A DNA stretch of 11,741 nt from Clostridia bacterium. Lineage in GTDB: Bacteria; Bacillota; Clostridia; Christensenellales; Aristaeellaceae. Under the pieces are notes generated by a model. The model did no database searches, had not been told where the DNA came from, and saw only the letters and a program-made list of their open reading frames with translations. A program made the translations under genes and the position numbers. The stretch is from assembly GCA_900754755.1 (NCBI GenBank), contig CAAEEC010000371.1, positions 1 through 11,741 of the forward strand, read 5' to 3'. Positions 5,625 to 11,741 of this stretch are shown here, piece after piece (the stretch's first letter is position 1; every line of letters begins with the position of its first letter).

Positions 5625-7277
5625 CTAAAAATCCCCGTTCAAAATTCCTTCCAGCGCATCCAAAATCTGCCCCACCGCCTGCGGCAAGGTTTCTGGATTT
5701 TCTTCTGCCTCTGCCGCCAAGGGTTCCAGGCAATACGTCTCTTCCAAATATTGCTGCCATCGCGCGCAAAGCGCCTCATAGTCGCCGCCCGCGATTTCCT
5801 CGAACCGTTCCGGCTCCCGCATGGCGCGAAGCGCCTCTTCTAAGGAAGTTTCCCGCACGAGGTAAGCAAACAGAGAGCCCGTGCCCGCGTAGGTAAGCTC
5901 CGCTCCGTCAAACGAAAACAAAGCGCTGTACACATCGCGGAGGCTAGGCGCCTCCATTTCGTACCATATGACCCCTTCCAAATCGCCAAAATAGCCCAGG
6001 GACAAGATGGCCCGCGCGTCTAGATACGCCGTAGCGTTTAATTCTGACAGCGTGCCGCCGCCCCGCTGATAGAGCCGCAAGAGCGTCGCCAGATATTCGG
6101 TATAAAACGGATCGCCGCTATACATATGCGCTTTCCCGCGCGAGGCCGCGTCCAGCCAGGCAAGGCGCACATCGCGCCCATCGTCCAAAAACTGATACTC
6201 AAAGGCGACGGCGTTCTCCACCCACGTGGCAAAGCCCTCTTCCATCCACGCGCTGCCATCCTGCGTGATGGTATACGCGTGGGCGATTTCGTGTTCCAGG
6301 CAATCCTTGGGCCAATAATTGACATAGATCGCGCCATCCAGATAGGTGTAGGACGCGATTTCCCAGCGGCTTTCATCCACATAAAATTCGATTGCCCGAT
6401 CAATATCCGCCAAGCCCTGGGCCGCGTACGGCGCAAGATACGCCGCGATTTGCGCCATGGCCCGCTCCGCACGCCACACAAATTCGCGCAGCGAAGCTTC
6501 GTCCAAAATGGTATACTGGTGGCTATCCTGGAGGGCGATGTCGTACTCTGCCCGCTGCGTGCGAATGTGCACGTCGTAAGTTTCCTCCGCCGTGGCGTAG
6601 GCGCTGTAATCCGGCAGAAGTTCGGCGTCCGGCACAAATTCACAGGCCGCGCCGATGGCGTCCAGCCACGCGTTGCGATCCGGCGCTTCCGCTCCGCCCC
6701 GCAGCCACCAATTCGCCGCCGTCATGCGGGACAATACGATCATCTCTTCCGCGCGCAGCGAGGGAAGAAAACACAAATCATCCATGCCCAACGCGGCCAT
6801 GTTGCCGGCATCGGAATATTCCCGCGCCAAAGTTTCTTCCTCCGGCGCGCCATGTTCCACCAAATAGGCGACGCCTTCCCCCACCCAACGTTCTTCTTCT
6901 CGCAGGCAGGCGTTCGCCAGCGCGGGCAAGCAGGTTTCTTCCAGAGAAGCCGTCAAAATCAACGCGTTTTCCTGGAAGATGGGCTCTGCCAGGCGGTCGG
7001 CCACCATGGTCGCGTCGCGCAAAACATACACGTCGATGGGCTCCGTTTCGCCAACCTGCGCTTCAATTTGCTGAATTCGCCGATCCATGCGCTGCACAAA
7101 CGCCATATCGCCCATCGCTTCAAACCAATAGGTTGCCTCTTGCGTTGTCCTGCGTTCCGCGTAAAAGGTTTGCCCATTGAGCGAACAAAACGCATGGGAA
7201 AAACCGCGATCCGCCTGCGCGGGAAACGCCACAAGAAGCAGAAACAGAACCAACGCGCCTGCCGCCTTCCGTCGCAC
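5625..7277 (-). CDS. Exported gluzincin-type (peptidase MA-like) metalloprotease
   Basis: This is a secreted protein of about 550 aa with a zinc-peptidase signature. A signal peptide is evident: VRRK, a hydrophobic run (A5-F18), then PAQA with likely cleavage after Ala22. No lipobox is present. The zinc motif is His329-Glu330-Ile-Ala-His333, followed by W344-M-E-E-G-F-A-T-W, where Glu347 is the expected third ligand. The C-terminus (GTGSLFAYLVRE, then ALCARWQQYLEE) matches the closing helices usual in MA-like domains. The N-terminal half seems to be a degenerate second copy, with P118-ALANA in place of HEIAHA and W131-VGEGVAYLVE in place of WMEEGFATWVE. I chose GTG 7275-7277, which has AGGAGG 7 bases upstream; GTG 7281-7283 is too close to that site. 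The stop is 19 bases before the oligoendopeptidase start. The substrate is unknown, and a cell-wall or surface-protein role would be a guess. Confidence 0.8.
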   Translation of the reverse strand: MRRKAAGALVLFLLLVAFPAQADRGFSHAFCSLNGQTFYAERRTTQEATYWFEAMGDMAFVQRMDRRIQQIEAQVGETEPIDVYVLRDATMVADRLAEPIFQENALILTASLEETCLPALANACLREEERWVGEGVAYLVEHGAPEEETLAREYSDAGNMAALGMDDLCFLPSLRAEEMIVLSRMTAANWWLRGGAEAPDRNAWLDAIGAACEFVPDAELLPDYSAYATAEETYDVHIRTQRAEYDIALQDSHQYTILDEASLREFVWRAERAMAQIAAYLAPYAAQGLADIDRAIEFYVDESRWEIASYTYLDGAIYVNYWPKDCLEHEIAHAYTITQDGSAWMEEGFATWVENAVAFEYQFLDDGRDVRLAWLDAASRGKAHMYSGDPFYTEYLATLLRLYQRGGGTLSELNATAYLDARAILSLGYFGDLEGVIWYEMEAPSLRDVYSALFSFDGAELTYAGTGSLFAYLVRETSLEEALRAMREPERFEEIAGGDYEALCARWQQYLEETYCLEPLAAEAEENPETLPQAVGQILDALEGILNGDF

Positions 7278-7313
7278 ACTCACCCCTCCTCCACGCTTGT
7301 TCTGAAAGATGGA

Positions 7314-7354
7314 ATAAGGGCTTGTGCCAAGCGTATGCCCGCGCAAGCCCTTAT
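7314..7354 (-). terminator. Hairpin after the pyruvate oxidoreductase gene
   Basis: An 11-base perfect inverted repeat, ATAAGGGCTTG (7314-7324) with CAAGCCCTTAT (7344-7354), starts 13 bases after the oxidoreductase stop. Its loop is 19 bases and only a weak T-rich stretch (TTATTCC, then CTTT) follows on the - strand. It may end the oxidoreductase transcript incompletely and let some transcription reach the downstream peptidase genes, for which I see no clear promoter. Confidence 0.6.
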
Positions 7355-7367
7355 CATGCCATGCAAA

Positions 7368-10982
<3,615 letters not shown>

Positions 10983-10987
10983 TTATT

Positions 10988-11016
10988 ATTATAGTAGATA
11001 CGCGCCACAAAGTCAA
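10988..11016 (-). promoter_or_regulatory. Sigma-A type promoter of the oxidoreductase gene
   Basis: Read on the - strand, TTGACT (11011-11016) and TATAAT (10988-10993) are separated by exactly 17 bases. This is one base off the consensus, so it should be a strong housekeeping promoter. The start would fall near 10981, giving a leader of about 55 bases before the TTG codon. It sits between the recF terminator and the oxidoreductase gene. Confidence 0.88.
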
Positions 11017-11057
11017 GTGAAGAAACCGTCAAAGGCGAAAGTTCCCTTGCAAAGCGC

Positions 11058-11091
11058 AAAAAAAGCGGCCCGGCCACAGGGCCAGGGCCAC
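11058..11091 (-). terminator. Strong terminator after recF
   Basis: Read on the - strand, GTGGCCCTGGCC (11080-11091) pairs with GGCCGGGCCGC (11065-11075) around a 4-base loop, with one bulged T and one G-T pair. It is followed at once by seven T. It starts 25 bases after the recF stop. This is a textbook intrinsic terminator and separates recF from the oxidoreductase promoter. Confidence 0.88.
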
Positions 11092-11116
11092 CGGAGAGCG
11101 AACCGCAGCCGCCGCG

Positions 11117-11741
11117 CTATTGCGGCTCGCCTTCTACGCACCGCGCTTCCCCCGCGCGGATGGCGTACAGCTTTGCGATGGGCGCGCCCGCCAGGTCGGA
11201 AGCGTCCGTGCAGGTGAGCACGACCTGCACGCCTTCCAGGCGGCGGATGAGCTGTTCCCGGCGCGCGGGGTCGAGCTCGCTCATCACATCGTCGAGAAGC
11301 AGCACCGGCCATTCGCCGGTTTCGTCGCGCATCACGTGCAACTCGGAGAGCTTGAGCGAAATGGCCGCCGTGCGCTGCTGGCCCTGGGAGCCAAAGGCGC
11401 GCGCGTCCTCGCCGCCGATGAGCAGGCGCAAATCGTCGCGGTGCGGGCCGACGCTGGTGATCATGCGGCGCAAATCGCTCTCCCGCGCGGCGAAAAGTTG
11501 GTCGGCAAAGCGCTCCTCCTCGGTCGAGGGGGCGTATTGCACGTCGAGCGCCTCGCGCTTGCCCGAAATGCTCGCGTGGATTTCGCTGGCGTAAGCGCTC
11601 AAGCGCGCGATGTAGTCGCGCCGCGCGGCGATGATTTCCCGCCCGGCGGAAACGAGTTGCCCATCCCAGGCGTCCAGCAATTCGCCCTGCGCGCCCGCGC
11701 GCAACAGCTCGCCGCGCTGTTTCAGGGCGCGGGCGTAGCGC
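11117..11741 (-). CDS. recF: DNA replication and repair protein RecF, C-terminal part
   Basis: RecF is a cytoplasmic SMC-like ATPase that helps load RecA at single-strand gaps. The window holds the last 207 codons, ending in TAG at 11117-11119; the N-terminus with the Walker A motif lies beyond the right edge. Visible marks are YARALKQRGELLRAG at the open end, SVGPHRDDLRLLI, the signature-like GSQGQQRTAAISLKLSEL, and Walker B plus D-loop in PVLLLDDVMSELD. Family length is about 360-370 aa, so a little over half is present. In Firmicutes recF normally lies in the dnaA-dnaN-recF-gyrB block near the origin, but here a terminator and the pyruvate oxidoreductase gene follow it. Confidence 0.93.
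   Translation of the reverse strand, partial: RYARALKQRGELLRAGAQGELLDAWDGQLVSAGREIIAARRDYIARLSAYASEIHASISGKREALDVQYAPSTEEERFADQLFAARESDLRRMITSVGPHRDDLRLLIGGEDARAFGSQGQQRTAAISLKLSELHVMRDETGEWPVLLLDDVMSELDPARREQLIRRLEGVQVVLTCTDASDLAGAPIAKLYAIRAGEARCVEGEPQ

Noticed and set aside
3839..5896. Long open frame of 685 codons on the + strand
   Set aside because: It lies opposite the clear M3 peptidase and runs into the next gene. Its composition (many His, Arg, Gln) is the usual mirror of a GC-rich gene, and it has no domain or start signal.
7278..7346. Longer N-terminus of the exported protease beginning at a TTG at 7346
   Set aside because: The extension would be translated through the oxidoreductase terminator hairpin and would bury the signal peptide. 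The GTG at 7277 has a ribosome binding site directly upstream.
11013..11312. 99-codon frame on the - strand at the end of recF
   Set aside because: It is an out-of-frame shadow of recF that crosses its stop and terminator. The Arg/Pro/Gly/Ala-rich product is not protein-like.

Overview
The window looks like chromosomal DNA of a Gram-positive, strictly anaerobic Clostridia-type Firmicute. The clues are high GC (my impression is upper 50s percent), strong GGAGG-type ribosome binding sites, frequent GTG and TTG starts, a one-chain pyruvate:ferredoxin oxidoreductase, and signal-peptide rather than outer-membrane style export. No genus can be assigned from the sequence alone.

Left part (1-3016, + strand): an extended -10 promoter at the very edge drives a tight three-gene operon. 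It encodes two dissimilar four-helix MacB/FtsX-type permease subunits (353 and 398 aa) and a LolD/MacB-type ATPase (227 aa). Together they form a complete ABC export or mechanotransmission complex of unknown substrate.

Middle (3017-3545): an AT-richer, 529-base convergent intergenic region with no convincing large gene. It holds a 33-base direct repeat (two copies), an inverted pair of 53-55 base hairpin repeats that face each other, and one partial copy. The GC-rich hairpins are followed by CTTTT on each arm, so each can end transcription arriving from its own side. A 28-codon ORF with an excellent ribosome binding site lies just after the ATPase gene and is only tentatively a gene.

Right part (3546-11741, all - strand, so read right to left): the C-terminal part of recF runs in from the right edge and ends at a strong terminator. 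Next comes a near-consensus sigma-A promoter and a large single-gene unit for pyruvate:ferredoxin oxidoreductase (TTG start, 1185 aa), closed by its own hairpin. After it comes a likely operon of an exported HEXXH metalloprotease-like protein, a cytoplasmic M3 oligoendopeptidase (TTG start) and an 86-aa protein of unknown function, spaced 19 and 44 bases apart.

As a whole, the window is mostly recognisable housekeeping: central anaerobic metabolism, DNA repair and peptide turnover, plus one uncharacterised exporter. The points most worth a second look are a probable internal duplication of the exported metalloprotease with a dead N-terminal active site, the nested repeats between the convergent operons, the asymmetric exporter with a cysteine cluster in one subunit, and recF being followed by the oxidoreductase gene instead of the usual gyrase genes.
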